Positions 1 through 9,453 are shown, numbered from the stretch's first letter. The stretch is 10,791 nucleotides of DNA from Acidiferrobacteraceae bacterium (GCA_027343725.1 DAHWKH010000067.1:1-10791), one strand, 5' to 3'. Program-made: numbers and translations. The notes: generated by a model from the letters alone, not told the origin.

Positions 1-45
1 GGCTTCAATCCCCAAGGCCGCCTCGAACAGCTTCGCTTCCGCCAT
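1..45 (-). CDS. N-terminus of a probable ISL3-family transposase (partial)
   Basis: Only the first 15 codons are inside the window, reading MAEAKLFEAALGIEA. From memory of the family, many ISL3-type transposases open with a similar LFEAALGI segment before the zinc-finger region, so a transposase is the best guess. The ATG is supported by a strong Shine-Dalgarno sequence (TGAGGAG on the minus strand, plus-strand 54-60) with 8 nt spacing. The catalytic DDE residues and the far end of the element would lie outside the window, so intactness cannot be judged. Start and strand are well supported; the family rests on a very short peptide. Confidence 0.5.
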   Translation of the reverse strand, partial: MAEAKLFEAALGIEA

Positions 46-93
46 GACCGCCACTCCTCACCAGGTTCTTTGGCGGCATTCTATCCATGATGG

Positions 94-119
94 GCACCCA
101 CTCGGAATTTAACAGAGGC
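94..119 (-). mobile_element. Candidate terminal inverted repeat of the ISL3-like element
   Basis: Read on the minus strand, this segment begins GCCTCTGTTAAATTCC and continues into a GAGTGGGTG block. It lies about 50-75 bp upstream of the putative transposase start. ISL3-type ends commonly show a GGC-CTCTTC-like tip followed by an AT-rich stretch and a GTGGGTA-like block, which this resembles. The partner repeat is outside the window, so the exact tip and any 8-bp target duplication (which would lie just right of 119) cannot be confirmed. Confidence 0.33.
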
Positions 120-173
120 AATAAGGTGGGCTTTCCGTCAACCTGCGGAAACGGACAGGGTGGGTCCCCCGGG
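120..173. other. Short intergenic segment with a weak hairpin
   Basis: No gene is visible between the putative insertion-sequence tip and the stop codon of the GIY-YIG gene. It contains one small inverted repeat, TTTCCG at 132-137 and CGGAAA at 146-151, with an 8-nt loop. That is downstream of the GIY-YIG gene, where a terminator could sit. There is no T-run on either strand, so I do not call it an intrinsic terminator. Confidence 0.4.
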
Positions 174-455
174 TTACGGGGGATCGGGCAGCGCCACCTG
201 CGCGCGCGCCGCCCAATCACGCTTTTTGGCCCGGGGCCAGCGTTTGATCTCGGCCTCGAGGCGGCTTGCCGCGGAGCGGTCGGCACAGCGCTTGGCCGCG
301 AGGAGCCGGTACGGCCGATTGCGGCGCGTGAAAAGGCCTCCCCGGCCGCTCGCGTGGGCCTTGAAGCGCCGCTCGAGGTCGACGGTGATGCCGGTGTAGA
401 GCCGGCCGTTTGCGCATTCGAGAATGTAGACGAACCACGTGGCGGACCGCGCCAT
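174..455 (-). CDS. Small GIY-YIG nuclease-domain protein (YhbQ/UPF0213-like)
   Basis: This 93-residue protein is essentially one GIY-YIG domain. The VYI triplet at residues 9-11 and YTG at 20-22 form the signature pair. A conserved Arg follows at 29, then a GLFTRRNRP segment at 40-48 and a putative catalytic Glu at 67 in the RLEAEIKRW helix. Stand-alone members of about 90-100 residues are common in bacteria and are linked by homology to DNA repair or recombination; their substrates are generally poorly defined. The ATG at 455 is preferred to an in-frame start at 509 because a GAGGGG motif precedes it and the family starts just before the VYI strand; the upstream start would run back through the udg promoter region. 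The gene is divergent from udg. The domain call is firm, the cellular role is not. Confidence 0.85.
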   Translation of the reverse strand: MARSATWFVYILECANGRLYTGITVDLERRFKAHASGRGGLFTRRNRPYRLLAAKRCADRSAASRLEAEIKRWPRAKKRDWAARAQVALPDPP

Positions 456-498
456 AATGCCCCCTCGCCGCGGCCCCACCGCCGCCTTCCCGTTTGGA

Positions 499-505
499 TA
501 TACTA
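499..505. promoter_or_regulatory. Divergent promoter candidate between the GIY-YIG gene and udg
   Basis: In an otherwise GC-rich spacer sits TATACTA. On the plus strand TATACT (499-504) is a good -10 hexamer whose expected start site would fall at or next to the A of the udg ATG (512). On the minus strand the same bases give TAGTAT, which could serve the GIY-YIG gene with a leader of about 35 nt. I see no convincing -35 hexamer on either side. This is a pattern match only. Confidence 0.4.
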
Positions 506-511
506 GCACCC

Positions 512-1144
512 ATGACCGACGATCCCCGGCTCGATATCCTGGCCTCGCTGGGCGTGACCCTGTGGGAACGGCGCGCGCAAGCGGCGCCCGCGGCCCACGA
601 GCCCGCCTGGGAGGCCTTGCAGGCCGAGGTGCGCGCGTGCACGCGCTGCGCCCTGCACGCGAGTCGCACGCAGACGGTGTTCGGGAGCGGGCCGCGGGGG
701 GCGAGTTGGTGTTTCGTGGGCGAGGCCCCGGGCGCCGAGGAAGACCGCCGCGGTGCGCCTTTCGTCGGGCGCGCCGGCCAGTTGCTCGACGCTATGCTGT
801 TTGCCCTCGGGCTTGCGCGGCACGAGGTCTTCATCGCCAACGTGTTGAAGTGCCGCCCGCCGGCCAATCGGGATCCGGAGCCTGCGGAGGTGGCCTCGTG
901 CCTGCCGTTTCTCGAACAGCAGATCGCCGCCGTGGGGCCGCGCGTACTGGTGGCCTTGGGGCGCTTCGCGGCGCAGAGTTTGCTGTCCACAAACGAGCCC
1001 CTGAACCGCCTGCGCGGGCGCGTCCATGACTATCACGGGACACCGCTCATCGTGAGCTATCATCCGGCCTACCTCCTGCGACGGCCCGCCGACAAGGCCG
1101 CGGCCTGGGCGGACCTAAAGCGGGCGCGGGAGGCGATCGCGTGA
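512..1144 (+). CDS. udg: Family 4 uracil-DNA glycosylase, [4Fe-4S] type
   Basis: This 210-residue cytoplasmic repair enzyme removes uracil from DNA, leaving an abasic site for base excision repair. The family 4 pattern is clear: four cysteines at 43, 46, 114 and 130 in the spacing of the [4Fe-4S] cluster, motif A GEAPGAEED at 70-78, and the C-terminal HPAYLLR motif with His184. Length is normal for the family. The ATG at 512 is chosen over a TTG at 494 because homologues start shortly before the ALGI-W-type segment seen here as ASLGVTLW. No Shine-Dalgarno sequence precedes 512, and a -10-like TATACT lies 7 nt upstream, so the mRNA may be leaderless. The stop overlaps the rimI start by 4 nt (GTGA). 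Function is strongly supported. Confidence 0.95.
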   Translation: MTDDPRLDILASLGVTLWERRAQAAPAAHEPAWEALQAEVRACTRCALHASRTQTVFGSGPRGASWCFVGEAPGAEEDRRGAPFVGRAGQLLDAMLFALGLARHEVFIANVLKCRPPANRDPEPAEVASCLPFLEQQIAAVGPRVLVALGRFAAQSLLSTNEPLNRLRGRVHDYHGTPLIVSYHPAYLLRRPADKAAAWADLKRAREAIA

Positions 1145-1625
1145 GCACCTGGCGGCTGCCGCGGCGCGACGACCCGGAGCGGATCGCCGTGCGGCTGCGG
1201 CTGATGCGCTGGGAGGATCTGCCGCAGGTGATGAAGGTGGAGCGCGCGGCTTACGAGTTTCCGTGGACCGAAGGGATTTTTCGTGATTGTTTGCGGGCCG
1301 GTTACTGTTGTCACGTCCTCGAGGACCGCGGGCGGATGCTGGTGGGGCACGGCATCATGGCGTTGATGGCGGGTGAGTGCCATCTGCTCAATCTCTGCGT
1401 CCACCCCCGCTACCAGCGCCGCGGTCTCGGGCGCCAACTCCTGCAAGCCCTGCTCGAAGTCGCGCGCAAGGGGCGCGCCAAGGTGGCCCTGCTCGAGGTG
1501 CGCCGTTCCAACACCGGCGCCTATGCCTTGTATCACGAACTCGGATTCAACGAGATCGGCTTACGCAAGAATTATTACCCCGGCCGCACGCGCCGCGAGG
1601 ACGCGTTGGTGCTCGCGCGCGATCT

Positions 1626-1629
<4 letters not shown>
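1141..1629 (+). CDS. rimI: Ribosomal protein S18 alanine N-acetyltransferase RimI
   Basis: A 162-residue GNAT-fold acetyltransferase. RimI acetylates the N-terminal alanine of ribosomal protein S18 using acetyl-CoA. The LNLCVHPRYQ strand is followed by the acetyl-CoA pyrophosphate loop QRRGLG at 92-97. LLEVRRSN carries the likely catalytic Glu119, and ALYHELGF carries Tyr131, matching the RimI catalytic pair. The GTG start at 1141 is supported by GGGAGG at 1128-1133 with 7 nt spacing and by the 4-nt overlap with udg, so the two are probably cotranslated. There are about 20 residues before the GNAT core, slightly long for the family. The TAG stop interlocks with the valS stop on the other strand. 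A related GNAT with another target is possible but less likely. Confidence 0.9.
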
Positions 1630-4420
<2,791 letters not shown>

Positions 4421-4424
<4 letters not shown>

Positions 4425-4762
4425 GGTGCGGGGTGCAGGGCCTCGATCAGTGCGCGTTCCAGCGCCGCGATGATAGCAGGATCGAGCGGCGGATGCCCCT
4501 CGGCGCGCCAAATCTCCGCCACGCGCGCGGCGATCGCGGCTGCCCGCGGGGCGCGTTTCGGGGTTGCGACGACCGCGGTCAGGGTCGGAACGGGGGCGCT
4601 TGTCGCGCGCGTGGGCAGATCGGGGCGCGCCGGGCTTGCGAGCGGCGTTGTGAGCACTGGGATCCCGTCGTCCGCGGCTTGCCTCTCCGGCGCGAGATCG
4701 GTCGCGAGGGCCTTCAGTTCGGCGAGGATTCCGGGCAGGGTTTCGAGCCGGTCCTTCACCAT
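4421..4762 (-). CDS. Conserved-position hypothetical protein between holC and valS
   Basis: I do not recognise this 113-residue protein. It starts MVKDRLETLPGILAEL, has a middle rich in Ala, Pro and Thr (about 30-65) that looks disordered, and ends in a predicted helical block (about 70-110, containing IAARVAEIWRAEGHPPLDP and an ALERALIEAL helix). No signal peptide or membrane segment is visible. It overlaps holC by 7 nt and valS by 4 nt, so it is almost certainly translated as part of the pepA operon. From memory, Pseudomonas also has a small unannotated ORF between holC and valS, but homology cannot be judged here. The tight overlaps and matching base composition argue against a spurious ORF. 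No function is assigned. Confidence 0.8.
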
Positions 4763-5160
4763 GACAGGGTGTGCACCGCGGGGTCGAGGCCCAACTGCCG
4801 GTAGGCGCGAAAGCGCGCGCGCGAGCGCTCCTTGTGCTCCTCCGAGGGGCCGATGGCCTCCAGGATCCGGGCGAACCCGGGCCGGGGGTCGGGGGGTTCA
4901 TCGGTCAGCGGGATCAGGACATCGCCGGTTGCCGGCGGGTCCGCGCAGACGAGCACCGGCTCGTCGCCGGCCTCGCCGCAGGCATGCGGCAGAAAACTGC
5001 GATCGGAAAAGGTCCACAGCCGCTGATCCCAGGACGTCAGATCCTCGCGCCCGACCCACAGAACGACCCGATGCCCGTGCCGGAACGCGGTCTCCGCCAA
5101 CCGGCAGGCGAGGAGGTCGCGGTCGGCGTGCGTGGCCAGATAGAAGTCGACGCGGGTCAT
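4756..5160 (-). CDS. holC: DNA polymerase III chi subunit
   Basis: A 134-residue protein. Chi belongs to the clamp-loader complex of the replicative polymerase, where it pairs with psi (HolD) and binds the C-terminal tail of single-stranded DNA-binding protein. Family features seen: the FYLATHADRDLLACRLAE opening, the RHGHRVVLWVG strand, LWTFSDRSFLPHA in the middle (residues about 49-61) and PVLV strands after it. The position directly after pepA and before valS is the classic gammaproteobacterial one and supports the call. The ATG overlaps the pepA stop by 4 nt (ATGA), and the 3' end overlaps the next ORF by 7 nt. Length is slightly below the roughly 145 residues of E. coli chi. Confidence 0.93.
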   Translation of the reverse strand: MTRVDFYLATHADRDLLACRLAETAFRHGHRVVLWVGREDLTSWDQRLWTFSDRSFLPHACGEAGDEPVLVCADPPATGDVLIPLTDEPPDPRPGFARILEAIGPSEEHKERSRARFRAYRQLGLDPAVHTLSW

Positions 5161-6638
5161 GGCGCCTGCGCGCGCCGCCTCAGGAATTCGACGAGCAGGG
5201 GCACCGGACGTCCGGTCGCACCCTTCTCTTTCCCGCCCTTGTAGGCGACGCCCGCGATGTCGAGATGGGCCCAGGACGCGTGGTCCGCGAACCGCGAGAG
5301 GAAGCAGGCCGCGGTGATGGTGCCGGCCTCGCGGCCGCCGACGTTGGCCATATCCGCGAAGTTGGAATCGAGCTGCTTCTGGTACTCCTCCCACAAGGGC
5401 AGGGGCCAGATGCGATCGACCATCGTCTGTCCGGCGCTCGTCAGCTCGTCTCCCAAGGCCTCGTCGTTGGTCATGAGGCCCGCCGCCTGCGCGCCTAGGG
5501 CGATGACGCAGGCGCCGGTCAAGGTGGCGATGTCGATCATCGCGGCCGGCTTGAAACGCTCGGCGTAGGTGAGCGCGTCGCTTAAGATGAGCCGGCCCTC
5601 GGCGTCGGTGTTGAGGATCTCGATCGTCTGTCCCGAGAGGCTCGTGACCACGTCGCCGGGCTTGATCGCGCTGCCGCCGGGGAGGTTTTCCGTGGCGGGA
5701 ACGAGGCCGACGACATTGATCGGCAGCTTGAGCTCGGCGGCCGCCTGGATGGTGGCGAGCACGGTCGCCGCGCCGCACATGTCGAACTTCATCTCATCCA
5801 TGTTGGCCGGGGGCTTCAGGGAGATGCCGCCGGAGTCGAACGTCACGCCCTTGCCGACGAGCGCGATCGGCGCGCTCTCGCCCGCGCCCCGGTACTCGAG
5901 GATGAGGAGCTTGGCGGGCTCGTGCGTGCCGCGCGCGACCGCCAGCAGGGCGCCCATGCCGAGGGCCTCCATGTCCGCCTTCTCGAGCACGGTGACGGTA
6001 AGGCCCGCGCGCTCGCCCAGGGCCCGCGCCTGATCGGCGAGATAGGAGGGCGTGCACATATTGGCGGGGAGATTCGCGAGGTCGCGCGCGAACGAGACGG
6101 CGCGCGTCAAGGCCGATCCCGCGGCCAATGCCGCTTGCGCCGCCGCCGGGTCGAGGGCGCGCGCGGAGAACGTGCACCCGGTCGGCGAGGGGCGTTTGAC
6201 GGCCCGTGTCTTCAGGCGATCGAAACGGTAGAGGCTGTCGCCGGTCACGGCCACGGCCTGTTCAAGCGCCCAGCTCGCGCTGCGATCCTTGACCACAATC
6301 TCGGGGAGAAAGCTTACGAAGCTTGCGACGTGCAAGTCGGCCACCGCGCGGGCCGCGCCGCCAAGCGCTTCACGAAACGCCGCGGGCCGGCAGTCGCCGT
6401 GCGCGCCGACCCCGACCAGGATGATCCTGCGGGCACGCGCGTTCGTGCGCACGACCGGCAGAGTCTGCCCCGGTTTGCCTTCGATATCGCCGCGTTGCAC
6501 AATGGCGGCGACTTCGCCGTCGAGGGCCTGATCCAGGGACGCCGCGGCGTCCGAGAGTACGCCGTTTTCATGCACTCCGACGACTAGGCATTCGGTGGCG
6601 ATCGTGTCGGGGGCGTCTTGCGTGAGCGTATAGTCCAT
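5157..6638 (-). CDS. pepA: Leucyl aminopeptidase PepA (M17)
   Basis: A 493-residue cytosolic two-metal aminopeptidase that removes N-terminal residues, preferring leucine. All key residues are present: Lys263, Asp268, Asp286, Asp345 and Glu347 as metal ligands, and Lys275 and Arg349 as the catalytic residues. They sit in VGKGVTFDSGGISLK and NTDAEGRLILSDAL. The variable N-terminal domain (about 1-160) precedes the catalytic domain. In E. coli PepA also binds DNA as an accessory factor for XerCD recombination and as a carAB regulator; whether that holds here cannot be seen. It is the first gene of the minus-strand operon. A TATGAT -10 candidate lies about 60 nt upstream of the ATG; no strong Shine-Dalgarno sequence is visible. 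Confidence 0.97.
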   Translation of the reverse strand: MDYTLTQDAPDTIATECLVVGVHENGVLSDAAASLDQALDGEVAAIVQRGDIEGKPGQTLPVVRTNARARRIILVGVGAHGDCRPAAFREALGGAARAVADLHVASFVSFLPEIVVKDRSASWALEQAVAVTGDSLYRFDRLKTRAVKRPSPTGCTFSARALDPAAAQAALAAGSALTRAVSFARDLANLPANMCTPSYLADQARALGERAGLTVTVLEKADMEALGMGALLAVARGTHEPAKLLILEYRGAGESAPIALVGKGVTFDSGGISLKPPANMDEMKFDMCGAATVLATIQAAAELKLPINVVGLVPATENLPGGSAIKPGDVVTSLSGQTIEILNTDAEGRLILSDALTYAERFKPAAMIDIATLTGACVIALGAQAAGLMTNDEALGDELTSAGQTMVDRIWPLPLWEEYQKQLDSNFADMANVGGREAGTITAACFLSRFADHASWAHLDIAGVAYKGGKEKGATGRPVPLLVEFLRRRAQAP

Positions 6639-6730
6639 AGGGGTCGGGAGTCTCGTGCCGGTTCAGAAACGGGTAGGCGCCACGCGCCGATGGGCCGCAT
6701 CATAAACCGCTTGTGCCGCCAGAAAAAGCC
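6639..6730. promoter_or_regulatory. Divergent pepA / lptF promoter region
   Basis: This 92-bp spacer must hold promoters for both operons. The best -10 for pepA is TATGAT on the minus strand (plus-strand 6699-6704), giving a leader of about 54 nt. An overlapping plus-strand CATAAA at 6701-6706 could serve lptF, with start sites close to its start codon. No clear -35 boxes are seen. A GGCGC-CAC-GCGCC hairpin lies at 6676-6688, inside the predicted pepA leader. Conserved divergent synteny supports a regulatory role; the exact elements are tentative. Confidence 0.4.
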
Positions 6731-7816
6731 GTGATCGTCCATAAGGCGTTCTATCGCGAGACGACCCAGACGACGCTGCTCGTGACCGTGACGTTTCTTG
6801 TGCTCTACGTCGTTGTAAGCCTCGTCAAGCTCCTGAGCGAGGCGGCGAGCGGCGAGTTCCCCGCGCACATCGTGTTCGCGCTCCTGGGGCTCGAGCTTTT
6901 GAAGAATCTCGCCATGATCCTCCCGCTCACGGTCTTCATCGGGCTTCTGCTCACGTTCGCGCGCTGGTACCGCGACAGCGAGATCACGGTGCTCGCGGCC
7001 TGCGGCGTGGGCCTGGCGCGCCTGTTGCGGCCGACCTTCGTCTGGGTGGCGGCCGTGTCGGTGCTCGTGGCATCGATCGCCTTCTATCTCGCGCCCATGG
7101 CCGCCCTCGTGTTGCACAAGATCAAGCTCGAGAACACCTCGGCCTATGCCGCGGGTGTGGTTCCCGGCCGCTTCACCTCGACGCGCAACGGGCGCGCCAT
7201 GTTTTACGTCGAGCGGGTCGGCCATCACGGCCGCCTGTACAATATTTTCGTGAGCAACGTGCAGTCCGGGAAGAGCGGCGTGCTGATGGCCCAGCGCGGC
7301 TACGAGTACCGGAATCCGCACACCGGCGCCCATTATCTCGTGCTCCTGAACGGCCGCCGGTATCAGGGCGTCCCGGGGCAGGCGAACTACCGCGTCCTGC
7401 GCTACGGGACCTATGCGCTGCGCTTGAAGCGCCGGCCCTTCAGTCCGAAGCCCGCAACCCGCGACGAGATCCCGACGCTCACGCTCCTCGCCTCGTCGAG
7501 CCCGCGCGCGATCGCGCAATGGCAATGGCGCCTGGCCCAGCCGCTGTCGCTGTTCATTCTCGCGCCGCTTGCGTTGGTGTTCGCGTACACGGACACGCGC
7601 CGGGGGGCTTTCGCGCCGCTTTTCGCGGCCATTCTCGCGTATTTCGCCTACGCGAACCTGCTCAGTATCGCGAACGCGCTCTTGGCGAGCGGGCAGGAGG
7701 CTTCGTGGCTTGGCCTGTGGTGGGTGCATGGGCTGTTCGCGGGGCTCGCCGCGACCCTGTTCCTGCGGCGCGCCCGCGGCCGGCCGCTCGTGCCGCGTCT
7801 GGCGATGCGCCGATGA
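6731..7816 (+). CDS. lptF: LPS export permease LptF
   Basis: A 361-residue inner-membrane subunit of the LptB2FG ABC transporter, which extracts lipopolysaccharide from the inner membrane and passes it to the LptC-LptA bridge. Hydrophobic segments lie near 12-36, 47-78 and 101-128, followed by a periplasmic beta-jellyroll (about 135-255) and three C-terminal segments (270-285, 294-316, 326-345). The family hallmark RWYRDSEITVLAACGVG is at 78-94. The GTG at 6731 (MIVHKAFYRE) fits the family N-terminus better than an in-frame GTG at 6713; neither has a strong ribosome binding site, so this choice is uncertain. It overlaps lptG by 4 nt. Divergence from pepA matches E. coli (yjgP/yjgQ). Confidence 0.94.
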   Translation: MIVHKAFYRETTQTTLLVTVTFLVLYVVVSLVKLLSEAASGEFPAHIVFALLGLELLKNLAMILPLTVFIGLLLTFARWYRDSEITVLAACGVGLARLLRPTFVWVAAVSVLVASIAFYLAPMAALVLHKIKLENTSAYAAGVVPGRFTSTRNGRAMFYVERVGHHGRLYNIFVSNVQSGKSGVLMAQRGYEYRNPHTGAHYLVLLNGRRYQGVPGQANYRVLRYGTYALRLKRRPFSPKPATRDEIPTLTLLASSSPRAIAQWQWRLAQPLSLFILAPLALVFAYTDTRRGAFAPLFAAILAYFAYANLLSIANALLASGQEASWLGLWWVHGLFAGLAATLFLRRARGRPLVPRLAMRR

Positions 7817-8871
7817 TGCGCCCGCGCCTCATCAACCGCTATATCGCGCGCCGGCTGATCGCGAGCACCGCCCTGGTTCTGAGCGTGTTCGTCGGGCTGT
7901 TCGTGTTCTTCAATCTCGTGACCGGCCTCAATCACGCCCACAAGGCCGGCCTGTACACCGTGTTCACGATGCTGGCCTTGAGCCTTCCCGGCAAGATCTC
8001 CACGTTGTTTCCGATGTCGGCCTTGGTGGGGGCGACCCTGGGGCTGTCCTCGCTCGCCATCGACGGGGAACTGACGGCCCTGCGCGCCGCCGGGGTGTCG
8101 GTTGCGCGTATCGCCTACGCGAGTCTCCGCGTGGCCCTGGTTCTCGGGCTCGTCGCGGCCGTGGTCGGCGACGTCATCGGGCCTCAGGCGGCGACATACG
8201 CGCGTGAGCAAAGCGCCCAGGCGGCCGGTCTCGGGGCCCTCGGCGCGACGCGCGGACTCTGGCTCAAGGAGGGGGCGAGCTTTGTGAATATCGGCGAGGT
8301 CTTGCCGGATCTCAGCATCCTGCGCCTCACGATTTACGATTTCGCGCACGGGCGCCTGAAGCGCGAGCTGTTCGCGGCGAGCGGTCGTTATCGCAATGGG
8401 GTGTGGCGCTTGCGGGGCGTGTCGCAGACGGTATTCCGCGCCCGGGGGCTTGCGGTGCGGAGCGCGCCGCGCGCCGATTGGACCGGGATCCCGCCGCATC
8501 TGCTGTCGGTGTTCGCGGTCAACCCCCATGCCTTGTCCTTGCCGGACCTGTTCCGCTACATCCGCCATTTGCGGCGCAACCATCAGGCGGCGGCGCATTA
8601 CGACCTGGTGTTTTGGTACAAGATTCTCGCGCCGTTGACGACCGGGGCGATGGTCATTCTGGCGGTGCCGTTCGTGTTCCGCCACACGCGCCACGGCGGG
8701 CTCGGGTTCCGCCTGTTCCTGGCGGTGCTGCTCGGTCTCCTTTTCTACGTCGTCAACCGCGGTTTCGGCGATTTGACCCTGCTCTACCACTGGCCGCCGT
8801 TGGTCGGCGCGAGCGTCCCGACCTTAGTTTTGGTCGCCTGGAGCGTCTGGCTGCTTGCGCGGGCGGGGTGA
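7813..8871 (+). CDS. lptG: LPS export permease LptG
   Basis: A 352-residue inner-membrane partner of LptF in the LptB2FGC lipopolysaccharide exporter. Hydrophobic segments lie near 15-36, 48-80 and 98-122; the periplasmic domain spans about 130-240, and three further segments fall near 271-289, 298-314 and 328-348. Family-typical strings are the DGELTALRAAGVS coupling region at 84-96, GLWLKEGASFVNIGEVLPD at 148-166 and the LFRYIRHLRRN helix at 246-256. Two adjacent ATGs (7813 and 7816) both overlap the lptF stop; 7813 gives the ATGA coupling arrangement. The last 48 bp are shared with the 3' end of the RDD-family gene on the opposite strand. No lptC/lptA/lptB is in the window, as is usual because they form a separate locus. 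Confidence 0.95.
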   Translation: MMRPRLINRYIARRLIASTALVLSVFVGLFVFFNLVTGLNHAHKAGLYTVFTMLALSLPGKISTLFPMSALVGATLGLSSLAIDGELTALRAAGVSVARIAYASLRVALVLGLVAAVVGDVIGPQAATYAREQSAQAAGLGALGATRGLWLKEGASFVNIGEVLPDLSILRLTIYDFAHGRLKRELFAASGRYRNGVWRLRGVSQTVFRARGLAVRSAPRADWTGIPPHLLSVFAVNPHALSLPDLFRYIRHLRRNHQAAAHYDLVFWYKILAPLTTGAMVILAVPFVFRHTRHGGLGFRLFLAVLLGLLFYVVNRGFGDLTLLYHWPPLVGASVPTLVLVAWSVWLLARAG

Positions 8872-9393
8872 GCGCGGCACGAACAGGACGCGGGTGCCCG
8901 CGAGGCGGTCGTGCAGGGCCTGGGCCTGCGGGTCGAAAAAGATCCACAGATAGGCCAAGGCGAAGACCGCGAAGGCGATCAGGGCGTCTTGGTCGGCATG
9001 GCGGAAGAGCAGCACGAAGCCATCCGCCAACGCCGCGAACCAGGTGAGCGCGAGCAGATACCGCACGAGCGCGCGGAGGATGCCGAGCGGTCCGCCGTGC
9101 ACGGTGCTGACACGCAGCCGCCAGGCCTGCATGCCGAAGGTCTGCCCCCCGCGTACCCAGCCATACGCGAAGTAGGCAAAGCCGACGAGCGGCCAATACC
9201 AATGCAGGATGGTCTGCATGAGGGCGCTCGTGGGCGCGCGCCGCAGCACGACGAAATAGATGGCGAACGGGGCCGCCGCCAGGATCCAGACGGCGAACAG
9301 CAGCACGGCGTCGTAGGCGTTGGCCGCGAGCCGGCGAAAAAACGCCGCGCTGCGTCCCGGGATTTGGGAACTAACGATCTCAGGCGTGTTCAA
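8824..9393 (-). CDS. RDD-family membrane protein
   Basis: A 189-residue integral membrane protein with about four hydrophobic segments (near 26-50, 64-80, 104-128 and 136-153). RDD hallmarks are visible: FFRRLAANAYDAVLL at 18-32 carries the Arg and first Asp, GQTFGMQAWRLRV at 83-95 is the central conserved loop, and ALHDRLAGTRVL at 159-170 carries the final Asp. RDD proteins are poorly characterised; transport roles have been proposed for some. The start is a TTG at 9393, the only plausible start before the RDD domain after an upstream in-frame stop; no strong Shine-Dalgarno sequence precedes it. RDD genes are often found beside lptFG in Proteobacteria. The C-terminal tail (173-189) is charged and Pro-rich, and its codons lie antisense to the end of lptG. 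Confidence 0.85.
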   Translation of the reverse strand: MNTPEIVSSQIPGRSAAFFRRLAANAYDAVLLFAVWILAAAPFAIYFVVLRRAPTSALMQTILHWYWPLVGFAYFAYGWVRGGQTFGMQAWRLRVSTVHGGPLGILRALVRYLLALTWFAALADGFVLLFRHADQDALIAFAVFALAYLWIFFDPQAQALHDRLAGTRVLFVPRSPRPRKQPDAPGDQN

Positions 9394-9421
9394 AATGTCA
9401 TCAATCCAAAACGGATAATGG

Positions 9422-9441
9422 GCCGGGGCGGCGCCGGGGCG
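9422..9441. repeat. Two direct copies of GCCGGGGCG with 11-bp period
   Basis: The nonamer GCCGGGGCG occurs at 9422-9430 and 9433-9441, separated by 2 bp. The copies fall about one helical turn apart, upstream of the RDD-family gene. This is compatible with paired operator half-sites, but a GC-rich genome makes such repeats cheap, and no regulator is encoded nearby. Confidence 0.35.
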
Positions 9442-9453
9442 TCGTTCACGGAT

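Noticed and set aside
132..151. TTTCCG/CGGAAA hairpin as an intrinsic terminator for the GIY-YIG gene
   Set aside because: The stem is only 6 bp and no T-tract follows on the minus strand.
4425..4901. In-frame N-terminal extension of valS by about 159 residues
   Set aside because: The frame is open by GC bias only. It covers holC and the small ORF, is rich in Arg/Pro/Ala, and ValRS proteins start near the ATG at 4424.
6676..6688. GGCGC-CAC-GCGCC hairpin as an operator or attenuator
   Set aside because: A 5-bp GC stem with a 3-nt loop is common by chance in this composition and no terminator or alternative fold is visible.
6584..7729. 381-codon open frame on the minus strand across lptF and the pepA start
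   Set aside because: Its sequence is low-complexity Arg/Glu/His-rich, typical of an antisense shadow, and it conflicts with clear lptF and pepA features.
7519..7812. Upstream in-frame extension of lptG into lptF
   Set aside because: LptG family proteins begin at the MMRPRLINRYIARRL segment (7813); the extension is an out-of-frame reading of the lptF C-terminus.
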